In this document: one piece after another, positions 49,726 to 61,857 of the stretch
Numbering within the stretch: position 1 is the first letter of the stretch
Layout: each line of letters begins with the position of its first letter
From: Phascolomyces articulosus
Taxonomy: Eukaryota; Mucoromycota; Mucoromycetes; Mucorales; Lichtheimiaceae
Length of the DNA: 64,000 nucleotides
Direction: 5' to 3'
Assembly: GCA_025677815.1 (NCBI GenBank)
Contig: JAIXMP010000004.1
Span: forward strand, 1,178,001 to 1,242,000
Notes under the pieces: generated by a model
The model's database searches: none
Seen by the model: only the letters and a program-made list of their open reading frames with translations
Told to the model about the DNA's origin: nothing
Translations under genes and position numbers: made by a program

Positions 49726-52326
49726 ATGAAACACAGAAATTATATGTCAATGAACAATCCTTCCGGTGGGTATCAGCCTGATGCAACAGTTTCAACATCG
49801 AAAGATCAATCTGTCGTTAAAAAAAAAGATAATTCAACGCGTCATCATGAAGATTCAATAAACTGTGTTCAAGAAATCCCAGAAAACGACAATAACCCTG
49901 ACCTACAACACATTGAACAAACATTGTTGTCTTTACATAAAGCGGCAGGCATTGATGGAAAACAGGCATGGACCGTTATGATAGCACTTCTGTTTCCCAT
50001 CATCTTTACAGGGTTATATGCTATGTGGTAAGATGCATTATTCTATCTTTTCTAGTGCTGACCGTCATCATAAAATCAAAATGAATATATGTACTTTTAT
50101 TTGTACATAATATATAGTTTTATTAGTTTTTAATGTGGTTTTATTTTTATTTCTGCTTTTTTATACTGAACCCGCAATGTATAGGGGTAAATTTATAATC
50201 GTTTTAAAGCATGATAGCACTAAAGGAAATGTATATTGAAAAAGTAACCTAACTTTTTTTAGGAGTAATGCAGGATTATTATATTAGGAACCAAACATTT
50301 CATGAACAGAATTTAGTGATGCGATTGACATTTGTTGGCACATTGTTTTATGTCTTCATGTCTGTGAGTGTGTTTATTGCTAACATTGTATACTCAGTGT
50401 TTGGTCGCATAATTACTCATGTTCTTGGAATCATTCTCTTTGCAAGTGGATTAGTCCTTGCATCGTTTGTCACTGCAGTAAGTACTAACAAGAAATTTAT
50501 TTTTGGATTTGAATCAAGATGGCGAAAAAAAATTAATACATGTTATTATATTTCAATAGATTTGGCAACTATATATTACTGTTGGATTTATGTGTGGTAC
50601 GGGAACTGCATTTATTCTTACTGTAAGTAAATCCTCCACTACTTTTTTTTTTTTTTTTATAAAAGACGTTGTTCATTTTTGTTTATACGGATTCATTGTA
50701 GCTGTATTTTTAAATATGTTTTTTAGATTTCGTATCGTTTGATACCTAAATGGTTTATAAAGTATCGTAGTACAGCAACTGGTAAAAAGCTAGGGAATTT
50801 TTTCTTTTCAATAACATATTATGTAGATTTTGTTAATTGCTGTTGCGTTATATATCAGGCTGATAGTGAATATCATAATATATATAATACTTAATATAGG
50901 ACTTCAAGTCTCTACTGTATCTTTATCAGGTGTCTATTTCCCATTGATTGCAAATAAATTGAACGTTACTCTAGGTGCACAATGGTAGTGTACATGACAA
51001 AACAACTTTATTATTTGATATAATATTAAACTTTTTATTATTACTATAACACATTTTCCTGTTGTTAGGACGTATCGTGTATCTGCTCTCATATTCTTTG
51101 TAGTTGTAGCCATTACTTATCCAATTATTAAGGAACCATCAAATGACGATGTCAACTATGAGGAGGAAGAAGAAGAAGAAGAGCGGTATATTCCATCATC
51201 CAAGAAGAAGCTGATAAAAAATGATAAGGAAGATAGCTGGCAACTAGTTCGAAATATGCTTGATGTCAGTGTACTAAAAAATTTCAACTTTATACTTTGG
51301 TGCATCATCAATTTGATTTATCTATATTCCTCAGTAATCGTAGCAATATTTATTCCTTGTAAGTACAATGTTCATCAAATTATGTTACTACTAACAATAA
51401 ATATCAGAACTCAATCCGTTCTCGAGTAAACAAATCTTGCCTTGCTATTGACATAGTCAAAAAAAAACTATATATTGATGTAAAAACAGCTTCTGCCACG
51501 GCCATAGGATTATCTGATGTACAAGGAGCACTTGGATCTACGCTTTTATTTACTGCGAGTGCAATAGGTGCCATCACAACTGGGTAAGATGAAAAATTAT
51601 ATAATATCAAATATATTTTGCTCATAGTATAATAATGTGATATTGGTACATATATTTTTTAATGGAAAAAGTATCCTGGCAGACAAAATTGGGAATCTTA
51701 ATACATCAGTTCTATGTTTAACCACTGCTGCTTTATCCGCACTGGTTATATGGACACTTGCACATAACCTTGTAACTTTTATACTCTTTGTCCTTACTCA
51801 GGGTATAGTGTATCATTGCTTCTTTTCTGTGGGTATGTAATTCCTTTTTTTTCTACCCTATAAATATGTAACTATTGGGAATAGTATCGGACGTTTAGTA
51901 GTACAAATTATTTTCATTAATCTTACAAAATGAACTGTATAATAACAATAATAATGATGTATTTTATTTTTATAGGAACATCCGCTTTAATTCTTATTGT
52001 TGGTATCGATCGATATCCTGCTGGTAAATATGAATATTATAATTTTTCAATAATCCAATAATCTTAATTCGTAATGATATTATTTCCTTCCGGATCAAGC
52101 TCAATTTTTTATTCAAAAAAAAAAAATAGCATTGGGTTTCCGCACACTTGCTGGTGTCGCAAGTGTGATGGGTCCATTTTTTGCGATTTATATAGATTCC
52201 CTCAATACCAACATGGAACCATATTTCTATTGTAAGATATTTGCAGGCTCCGGTTTCGCTCTATGTGCTTTACTTGTACTTTTAATCAAATTTAGGATTA
52301 CTCCAAAACCAATGGCAAAGATTTGA
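49726..52326 (+). pseudogene. Monocarboxylate-transporter-like MFS gene with a frame break
   Basis: Ten exons can be traced: 49726-50027, about 50264-50477, 50560-50622, 50727-50781, 50900-50984, 51069-51358, 51490-51583, 51672-51832, 51976-52023, 52130-52326. Translation gives an MCT/MCH-type MFS protein: QAWTVMIALLFPIIFTGLYA (segment 1), VMQDYYIRNQTFHEQNLVMR, ITHVLGIILFASGLVLASF, TVGFMCGTGTAFILT, KYRSTATG, LGAQWTYRVSALIFF, an acidic central loop with eight Glu, AIGLSDVQGALG and TASAIGAITTG. All junctions keep phase except exon 1/exon 2: exon 1 ends in phase 2 (TG) while exon 2 (GAGTAATGCAG) needs one more base to read GVMQDYYI; as written it stops after eight codons. The gene is thus probably inactivated or contains a one-base error. 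Substrates of the family are monocarboxylates and similar anions. Confidence 0.75.
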
Positions 52327-52401
52327 TTATTACATTATAGGAAACGTTTTCAATAAAAAAAGGGAATTGACACTTGAAATATAAAAAATACATATTATTT
52401 A
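52327..52401. terminator. Shared 3' region between two convergent transporter genes
   Basis: Only 75 bp separate the stop codons of the MCT-like gene (+) and the ACS permease (-). It is AT-rich with AATAAA-like words on both strands (CAATAAAAAA; TTTATTATG in reverse), so both polyadenylation signals probably overlap. Confidence 0.5.
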
Positions 52402-54831
52402 TTATGATAAATATCTATAATCAGGGTGCTAAGCACAATCAAGTATTTTAACAGAGAACCATGTAAATGAAACCAAAAAAAAAAAAAAGTTATTACAAAA
52501 AAAAAAAAAAGAAATCCTCCAGCATTTACACCATAATAAATATAGTTTATATTTTTTAGTTACCTTATCACCAAGCTTGTTTGCATCAATTTTAGAAAGT
52601 ATTTGATGACGATCTTCTGTTGACATTTTATTACGCCTTGTGTTTTCATGTTGAAGAATAAACTTCATTAAAGACGCCAAAAAAGTTCCACAAAAAGTAA
52701 GTGCCAAAGCTGCTGTGTGGCCGTGAATGTATTGAGGGGCATCCGATTGACGGTACATCTGGCCGCTTATTACTCCTCCAAGATTACCGCAGGAAACTAT
52801 AAGAGCAAGACTGATACTTCGCTTAATCCGACCAGCAAAATTACAAGAATACCAAGACATGCAACATGACACGGAACATTGTAACCCTATTACTGTTAAT
52901 GTCATCGCTACATAGAGTGCTGTAGATCCGTGGTTTTTCAATCCGATTAATAGCGCAAAACCAAGTATAGCCAAAATTAGACTACTAATAATGTGATATC
53001 CACGGTCTTTAGTATAGTCAGCACTGGTAGCGACAATGATGGCAAATACAGAAGCTACATATTATGAATAACCAAAGTAAATTAATAGGAAAAGACACTG
53101 AACTTTGTAAAAAAAAAAAAAAAGTGGTGTCCATCATGATGATTATTAATGTATCATCATCTTACCAATAGCATTTGGTGGAATGGTCATAAGTTGTGCA
53201 TTCAAGGCTGTATATCCAAAACCGCGCACAATACTTGGTAAAAATAAACCATTGCAATAAAACACCGAACCAGTAGATATATTCACCAAACAAAATATAT
53301 ACAAACGATAATTCTTTAACGCCAATAATAAATGTTTCCATGAAAACTTTTCTTCAATATCTCCTTCAAATATATGATGATTCGCTGCGCTTTTGCTCAT
53401 TTGTTTAATAAAAAGAGCTAATTGACGTTCGTTAAGAACTATATCATATATATATCTATAAATATTTTTATTTTCAAAGTATGTTTTATTTACCACCGTA
53501 TAAAATGTACTTTTTTTTACTATACCTTTCTCAGGAAAACTGGGAAGAAGTATAAAAACAGCAACACCAATGGCAATGGTTAGTATACCTTCAATTAAAA
53601 ATAGCCATTGCCAACTATGTAGTCCTTTAGCTCCTTCAAGATTATACATTGTACCATAGCCCTGTTTTTATAAGTTGATCTTGGTATAATTAGTACGTAG
53701 CATGATTTCCAAGTATTCATTTTCCTAGTCTAACATAATAAATTACTTTAACACAACATACCAATAACCCACCAAAAGCCTTGTTAATTTTTAAAGTGTG
53801 ATATATGATATAGTAAAAAAAAATGAGCTGGGGAATATATAGAGAGCATTGTTATCGAAGCAATAAGGAAGAAAAAGATACTAACATTTGCTATGGTTGA
53901 CTGGCATATTATAATAGTAATACGCTTGGTTAATTGAGCTTTGGTATACCATACCGATACCGCAACCAGAATACCCGGAAAGAGACCTCCCTAATATTAG
54001 ATTGGTGTAAAGTGTCACCGAAATAAGTAATATAATAATTTAAGTAATATATATACCTCTTCCACCAAACTGAGATCCAGAAGTAAAAACCATCAATTAT
54101 TATATTACCTCAGCTACACCCAAGAAAAAGCGTGTAGCAATCAAATGAGCATCATTTTTTACTGCTGCCATGGCCATTAAAACCCCTCCACACATAATCA
54201 TTATAAATGCAATCCAAATTCGTGGTCCAACCTTGTTAAGTACCATATTCGATGGTAATTCGAATATAACCTATGAAAAAATATAAATAGATAGTAGACG
54301 CATGTTTCCTCTCTATGGTTAATATCAAAGTCTTTGAAAGAATTAAAATTCAAATATGTAAGCGCCGATAATAAATATTGGTACTAATAAAAAAAAATCA
54401 TATTTATAGGAAGAAAAAAGCATTCATAATAATACTTTACATAACCAGCAAAGAATATTGATAGACCCGTATTATATCCATTTTCTGTAATTTCAGTAAC
54501 TTCGGTAAGACCAGCTATTTTGGCATTGCCTATTATAAAATAAAAATATAATAAAAGATAAACGTTTAGAAATTAAAAGTAATGAATTTTGCTATAATGA
54601 CAATATTATATATTTACCAATATTGGCCCGATCCATGAAGGATACCAAGTAGCAAAGAGAGAAAAGAATGACAATACGTATATCTATTTTGAATAACAAT
54701 TGGCGTAGCTCTTTTAACTCTTTCTCTTCATCATATTGCTGTATATCAACTGTTACTACTGTTGAAACACTTGTATCTTTTTCATTTTTTTCACCACAGT
54801 CATCGTGAGTCGCGTTTTCTCCTTTATCCAT
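52402..54831 (-). CDS. MFS anion:cation symporter (ACS family), copy 2
   Basis: Nine exons: 54831-54618, 54529-54441, 54270-54109, 53990-53886, 53779-53762 (18 nt), 53661-53526, 53438-53166, 53054-52564, 52428-52402; all in phase, 503 residues. Key blocks: SFMDRANIGNAKIAGL, GYVIFELPSNMVLNKVGPRI, TRFFLGVAEGGLFPGI, SWQWLFLIEGILT, NFAGRIKRSISLALIVSCGN, GQMYRQSDAPQYIHGH and terminal HPDYRYLS. Exon lengths are identical or differ by whole codons from the paralog at 23828-26299 (for example 89, 162, 105, 18, 491 and 27 nt in both), so the two arose by gene duplication after intron gain. The donor of exon 4 is GTTAGT. No stops or broken sites, so the gene appears intact. It is tail-to-tail with the MCT-like gene; its upstream side faces the zinc-finger relic at 58754. 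Confidence 0.92.
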
Positions 54832-54984
54832 TTTATTGTTATTTTATGTTAGGAAAATGGGATAAAAGAAAGAGGTATAAAAATAAGTAAAATGTATTCT
54901 CAGATATGTGACATATATAAAAAGTAGTATCAAGTGGCTACTAAAAAATAAACACAAATATAATTAATAGCAGAAATCGATGGT

Positions 54985-55600
54985 ATTGTAAATAGTAAAC
55001 AACGGTGGATCGAACGAGTCCAGTGCATTGTTATTATTTTGTACTACAGAACAGTAATCTAATTCCTTTTCATAATAAAGTTTCTGTGTTTCAGGAACAA
55101 AAATAAATCCTTTGGTATCTTGAATAATTTAACTATTCATGACGAAATGCTATTAAATAAAATACTATTACTTGAAAAATAAACAGGATCAATTTCTAGA
55201 GCTTACACATCAATATTTTGTTATTAACTACTGAATTCACTTTTATAGTCACATGAGATGGTGCATGATTTTTTTTTGAGTAACATAGATTTTATAAAAA
55301 ACAAACTAACTATATCAGAATAATGAATCCCATGAAATGAAATTATGATAGTCGATATACATTCTTTCTCTAGTTGTACCAGATAATACCATGCATCAAT
55401 TTGAACTGATCAACTTTTTTTTAAACATCTTGATAATAGAGAAATGAATTGATGGTAATTGATGATCACAACAGTTGAAAGATCTTGGATAAAATATTTA
55501 TAGGTAATTGGAAATCCAGATAAGGTGTAGAGATTTTCGCCTTTTCAGATACATCCTTTACCCAATAGCCGGTTCACACACTTTTAGCATTTTTTTTAAA
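54985..55600. repeat. Non-coding segmental duplication, copy B
   Basis: Collinear partner of 48140-48830 (details there). It starts about 150 bp upstream of the ACS permease start, so it forms part of that gene's upstream region. Confidence 0.6.
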
Positions 55601-56489
55601 AAAAATATATTAAGGATGACGATATTAGTAAGTCCATAATTAATCAACAATATATAATGCAATTGTTTTTTTTATGAACTGCTAGTAGTAGCTGCATAAA
55701 ACAAGGCTACTAAAATAAGCAAACTATATTTAAGAAATGCTTTGGATGTTGAACTGGCCCAATCATTTTATAACATATGATCAACTATATTGTACAGACT
55801 AAAGACTGTTTATACTTTATGAAAAATAACTTTCTGACAACTGAAAGCAAATTCAGTGAATACGTCGTATTCACATGTACTTATTCTACTAAACAAACTG
55901 TTAAGAGCCGAAAGGCCTGATACCTACAGTTTTCTCTCATAAACCTTTGTTTCATTTTCACTGGATTATATAGTGCCACGCAAACTTTACTAATTACATA
56001 TCTACTTTTTTAGAATCATAAATAGTAAATAATAATGAACATGACTACTTTTACCATGTGCGATTTATTTTATAAACCTTGGGAAACAATATTTATGATG
56101 AAGGATAGGCGTAATAAACATGATTCATTATATTTGGTACTATAATGATAGTAAATTACCATAGTAAATAGTCTAATCATTAACAATGCTATTCTATATA
56201 GGCTTCCGAAAGGTATTCCAGGTTTCTCCTTATCACTATTCAAGTTCTCCAATTCTCCATTATCAAAGTAAGATCCGATATTGAAACACATGGCTGTTGA
56301 GAAAATCTTGATACTGTTACTCTATTTGTGTGTAACATAAATAATATGGCGTAACGTTTCTTCATTTATTTAACTAAATATGAAAATTTTGAGATCTTTC
56401 CTACAGATCTGTAGCAATACATTCTGTTGGATTTTTCTTAAATATAACACTGCTTAAACATCGTTTTTCAAGAGCGAGTAATAGTTATC

Positions 56490-56720
56490 TTTATGAATAT
56501 CCACTATAATTCTTATTGTAGTTGGGGTCGACACTACTCCTTTGGTAAGTGTCACAGTTTTTTAAAGTATAATTAATAGTTCCATTTTTTGCGACTTATA
56601 CAAATTCCTTCAATATTATCAACATGGGATCTAGTTTCTATACTTACTGCTTCTAGCTTCTCTCTACGTGCTTTAAACTTGAAATTGCAATCAAATTTAG
56701 AATCACTCCAAAACCAATTA
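56490..56720 (+). pseudogene. Second relic of the last two MCT-gene exons
   Basis: 56492-56545 (ATTCTTATTGTAGTTGGGGT followed by a CTTTGGTAAGTG donor) matches exon 9 of the MCT-like gene. 56578-56720 (CCATTTTTTGCGACTTATAC, CATGGGATCTAGTTTCTAT, CTCTACGTGCTTTA, AATCACTCCAAAACCAATT) matches exon 10. Indels break the frame and the stop codon is lost. More degraded than the 47.6-kb relic. Confidence 0.7.
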
Positions 56721-58753
56721 TATTGTATGATAGTTACTGTTATTAGTAGAATGGACTAAAGAGCACTCATTTGGAATGTAAAAAAAAAAGAAAAGAAATA
56801 CTTTGCAGTGGACTTCTGGCTTTTGTAAAAAAGTGGCAGTATTCGTATCACTGGCAAGTCATTACACATAAGGTAATATGTGTGTATTATTTACTTTTTA
56901 TTTTTTGAGTTTAACCATTAACGTCTCATCTTAGCAGATGATTCATATCGTTACAGTCAGATGATGATGTATACGAATTTGATTTTATAGTAAAGAATTT
57001 AACTTCGGGTTTTTGCATATTATTAGAAGAATTCATTAATGTGTACCTGTTGTTTTTTTTTTCTCATAGTAACAAATGATACTGTACATTCTTGGAATAC
57101 CCATTTGAAATAATATTGTAAAAGCTTATATTATGTATTCGGGTCAAATGTAAGTCTCTCATTTGCTCAGGTCGCGTGTGGTGAATTACAACAATCCAAA
57201 CACCTAATTTGTTTTTGATTATATATATAATATTATGATTACCATAAAACTCTAGAACGCTCAACAACGTTACTTGTAATATATGTATCTTCTTCATTGA
57301 TGATCATCTGTTACTAGTTATTGCCATCATGGTTCCTTACGATAGTTATAAATTAGTTGTTTTATTATGAGATTCTCAAACAACAACAAGGCGGTTAGAA
57401 TTAGTATTTCATTTTTACAGTAATATTTACTGTTTATTATTATTATATATAATCGGGTAAACAATAATCCTTAAATGTCAAAAGGCTGTTATTCTTAACT
57501 TTTACAAATCCTTACATTTGACCATGTAACGTTATCGCATTTGATTTCTAAGGATAAGTTACTAGAACTCAATGCTTTTATTACTAGGGGTTTATATTAT
57601 GGTCTTCTAAAAAACGTGGATAAAGTAAATTTAGTTTTTCTGCTATTATTGAAAAAAAAAGTAGACCCGTCAATAGTAAAGGTTTATCCTTTATTATCTC
57701 GATAATTTTACTCGACCCATGTGTACATAAACAAACGATGATGTATAATAGCTATCAGATAGTAAGATATGGCGTAATATATGGTTCGTAAATATTTATT
57801 TTAAGAGCCTTCTTTTAGAAACACTCAGACAACTTATTTTCTTTCTCTCTTTTGTTTTCTTTTCCTTGGATAAAAATACGCTTGTAATGAAGTAATAAGA
57901 TTACAGCATGATGCAAACACCACATGTTGTAAACATATTATATATGCATAAATATCCCATATCAATAAAGATCAGTTATTTATCATTTTAACTATTACAA
58001 GTAGGATATTATTTGTGAAAAAGGTGTTATATAATAAAATGATATGTTTCTTTTTTATTGATCCACAAATAATCAATATAAAAATAAAGAGTAATAAACA
58101 TTCACTATTAAAGGGATTGCTCGATGGTCATGTAAATGGATTAGTTTTACATAATATCGAGATTCCAAATTTTCTACATAGGTAAAAGTAAATCGATTAC
58201 TCCAATCCAACCACCTTTTATTTTCGTGAAGTCATTCATATTTAGGCATCAAGGAAAAAAGTTAAATACGTTCCCCTGAAACATATTGTGTTGCACACAG
58301 CCTTCAGAAAAACTTATTTTTGATAAGAATTCTTTTTTTTTATATATAGTTAAAAAAAGCTACATATCATATATAAAATTTAGAGATTATAAATGATAAT
58401 GCTGCTGTATAGATTTCAGAAAAAAAATAATGAGGAATCCCTTTCTTTCGTTTTTTTTCCAATAACCTTGGATCGACTCGATTAAAATACGCATAAATAT
58501 TTAATGATGTTAGTTGACCTCTGTATATAGATGCGGCTATTTTAATGTAGGGTTTATTTTTTACTTACGTGTTCAATAAGTCGTATCTCTTTACAATGCA
58601 TCATCAAATAAATAATGGATTCCTGCTCATCCCTTTGAAGCATTATATTACGGTGGAAGTTGTGTAACATAAACATGCTTTTTTATTTTGGTTCTTCAGA
58701 AAACAATCTCATGGTGAAAAATTACGGCAACGGTTCTCTTTTTTTCATACGTA

Positions 58754-59435
58754 ATGTTTACACAATCGATATATTCATTAAGAGTACGAACAATGCAAGT
58801 CAATAACGCCAATGTTGTTGTTAAAATGGAATTAGCGGAACATAATGTTCATTCTGAAGAATGTAAAAATTGACATTTTTGACACAATTCTTGTGATATT
58901 TATAAATTATTCTTTTTTAATCATTGATTTTAATTCAAGTTGACGATTCTCATGGAGCAAATGTCAAGTTGGAAATTCCTGTGATACAAGAGGAGAATCT
59001 CCTGTAATAAAAGAAGACCGAAATAATTTCTAAGAAAAATCTCAGTCTGGAAGGAGATAATAGCGGATCAACGCGTCAAGCTCTTTGTCAACTAGTAGGT
59101 TCACCCGCTTCTGAGCAAGATGACTCTGACACGTTGAATAATTTTATTATAAACCCACATTTCAGAGTCCCCATATTATTTTCGCTTGTTCATTGAAAAA
59201 TACTGAACTGTCTATTTGAATACTTTCATACATTCTTATTAGTGAATATGTTTTGTTTAGTCACAAATAATACTGGAAAATAGTATGTTACATTACCTAT
59301 TCAACACTAAATCAAAGCTGTCAGTGTTTTGTATTATTAATGTGGCAGGATGAATAGTTAGATGTTCTTTAAAGAACTATGAAGAGAAGAAGTGGAAATG
59401 AGAGTATTCCGTATCAGAATTTTATAAAAAAACGT
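58754..59435 (+). pseudogene. Decayed paralog of the C2H2 zinc-finger gene
   Basis: 58754-58862 aligns with exon 1 of the gene at 21215-22888: same length class (109 vs 106 nt) and phase, AATCGATATATTCATTAAGA versus AATCAAGATATTTATTAAGA, and VNNANVVVKMELAEHNVH versus VNGTNVMIKIEPMEHNAH, then a GTAAAAATTGACATTTTTGA donor/intron start versus GTAAGAATTGACATTTTGA. From 58940 the exon 2 start (TTCAAG acceptor, VKLEIPVIQEE vs AKLEDFSDISLIKEE) hits a stop. LCQLVGSPASEQDDSD near 59085-59135 matches LCQQRRKPVVIPASEHDELD. 59388-59435 (RRSGNESIPYQNFIKK) matches TRSGGVGHHPDNFITK of exon 5. The zinc-finger exon is not found. Clearly a pseudogene. Confidence 0.75.
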
Positions 59436-61857
59436 GTTCAAGAACACTTGCTAATCTTTGGAATTACTGATGGCAACGCTTTTGTAAGACATGGAAAAAA
59501 TAAATGGTTTGTACACTACTTATCAAATTATTAAGATTGATGGAAATATTTGATGAGAGTAAAAGATCTATTTTTTGTGTCGTCAATGTGACTACATAAT
59601 CATCATCATGGTCTTTTTCCGCGGCTATATTTATTGGTTTTTAGTATGTCATTATAATAGAAGATGCTCTACTTTTTCCTTTGTTCTCCTGGCTGTTAAG
59701 ACCATCGCCTTTGTTGATACAGTGATGTTATGTCTTATCATATAATAACCATGGGGTACAAAAGCTTGTAATAATCGAATAGTTAGTTGTTCAATTAATT
59801 ATTATATAAACATAAGAAACATGACTGTAAGTTCATTTGTATTTATCACTCCAACTTAAATCTCGATTGCTATATTGCATGTCATAGTCAAACTATTGAT
59901 ATCGATTGATGAGTTTCTACCCAATTAGGCTGTTAAATTCCTTTAAAAATGACCAATGTATTGAATCGTTTATGCATCTCATAGATAACCTTAACTACTG
60001 TTGTTGCATATTAAGTATAACATTAGTTTATATAAGAATGTGGTCAGTGTGATTATGCTTGTTGTGATCCATACGATAACTATATATTATTCACTTAAAA
60101 GGAGAAAAAATATGCATTTCAATTAAAATATGATTAGAATGGCGGGTATATCTAAGAAGAAAGAAAAAAAATGTTATGCAAACGATTTGACCAAAATGGG
60201 AGATGGGTGGTGGCATTCACTTGGTCTTGCTGAAATTCAGTGAAATACCAACGACAACATAATTCTAATCAAGCAATAGCTGATGCAGATAGAAGAATAA
60301 TGAGTAGTATTAGTCATTATATAATAGCTTACTTACGTAGGAGTGATTCTGTGATTATATGAATTACGAACGCGAACAGTAGACGGAGCAGACTGATATT
60401 GTGATGATGATTTTTCAATTTGTGCCGACTGGTCAAACTACTTTTGTACCAACGGTTTTGGATCATCTTTATTGACGATGCATAACTGTATTACAGTAGT
60501 GCTATCGATATTTTTTTTATTAAATAGTATATTAAGATTAATTACACCGACAACATCAATATAAATAAAAGAGGTACACCTCTAAGGGTTGATTTCACTC
60601 TACTTCGAACAACGAATAAATTAAAAGACTTATGCAACTGTACAGATCAAATCATTCACCTTTTGAAAGTTGGACGAAATCCTCGATATGTTCGGTAGTT
60701 ACAAGCAATAATTTACTAAGCAGCTTTTTTTTATTGTTTGTGCTTGTTCATCAGTCCCATAGTAATATACTACACTCTCCTGTATTATAAATAATGCACG
60801 TAAAAGCTTTTATATGTATGCATTACATTTTATTATGTTTATACATTCAACCCCGTTTTTGCAGAATAATGCGTATATAACACGGTTGTTGTTTTTGTGT
60901 ATCTTCCTTATTCTTCAATCAACTTGAAGCAAGTCTTTTTTTCTTGCTATATAATATATATATATATTATTTATATAAACATCCATTTTGTTTTAACAAT
61001 ACGGACCAAAAGATGGATTACGTGACCACATAGACATACATATTAATAGAGATTATATAATTACATATTACACTTGTACATCATGATGACTACTTGCAGA
61101 TATTAAATAGCATGTGTTGGAATGGGTAATAGTAAGAGAAGAGGCGCATCTAATTATAAACGATGATTTATTTTCCACCTATAAATAATATCCTCTCATT
61201 ATATAGGGGAGAGGTTCGGCATGATTTATTCGGCTATTATGAAAATGAGTTTTTTGCCATGACCAAAAATTAATACTTTTAAAGTAAAAAAAAAAAAAAG
61301 AGATCTATTTACTAGATTGATATTAATCAAATGAGGATGGATTCATTTTACGCCTTTCACTTAGACTTATTTTTCAATGTCTATCATAATTACAATCTCC
61401 CCCTCTCGTCTTTCTTATACTTTGATTTACACCACTATATTTCAATTCAAGAAGAGAAGGATGCAGATTATCATGCAGTCCCCCCCCAACTGCAGCTGAT
61501 CACCTATTTAATATTACATATTACATATTTCACTATTCTCTTCTTCTTTTTCTCTTTCTTTCCTTCTTTAATTATCTTTCTTTTTCTTTTAGGTTCAGTT
61601 TATTTACTTGAAACAGAAAACGTATTATTATCCAAAAAGATAATAGCACAAAGAGTAGTAATAACCCAATTCAAGTTAAAATCAAAACTTTAAATTACGT
61701 ATACGTACGAAGAAAAAAAAAGTGACAGAAGATAAATACTAACTCTATACATTGTTTGTCTTTTCCTGTTATTTTTTATTATTTGCTATGTAAAATAGGA
61801 AGTCAACGAACGGAAAAAGTAGGAGGAATTCATAAAAAAAAGAAGCATATACCAAAA
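59436..61857. other. Gene-poor intergenic region
   Basis: No gene recognised. AT-rich with scattered purine- and pyrimidine-rich runs; pyrimidine-rich sequence at 61530-61590 lies 270 bp before the permease start and may belong to its promoter. Confidence 0.45.

Larger units (their letters stand above)
54832..58753. other. Intergenic region with relics
   Basis: 3.9 kb without an intact gene between the ACS permease and the zinc-finger relic. It holds a copy of the 48.1-48.8 kb block (54985-55600), an MCT-gene relic (56490-56720) and a 57296-57400 block resembling 48533-48640. The rest is AT-rich with no recognisable content. Confidence 0.5.

Noticed and set aside
60000..61200. Search for mobile elements, transposase or long terminal repeats in the right-hand desert
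   Set aside because: No transposase motif, reverse-transcriptase block or clear terminal repeats were seen; only simple sequence and AT-rich palindromes.
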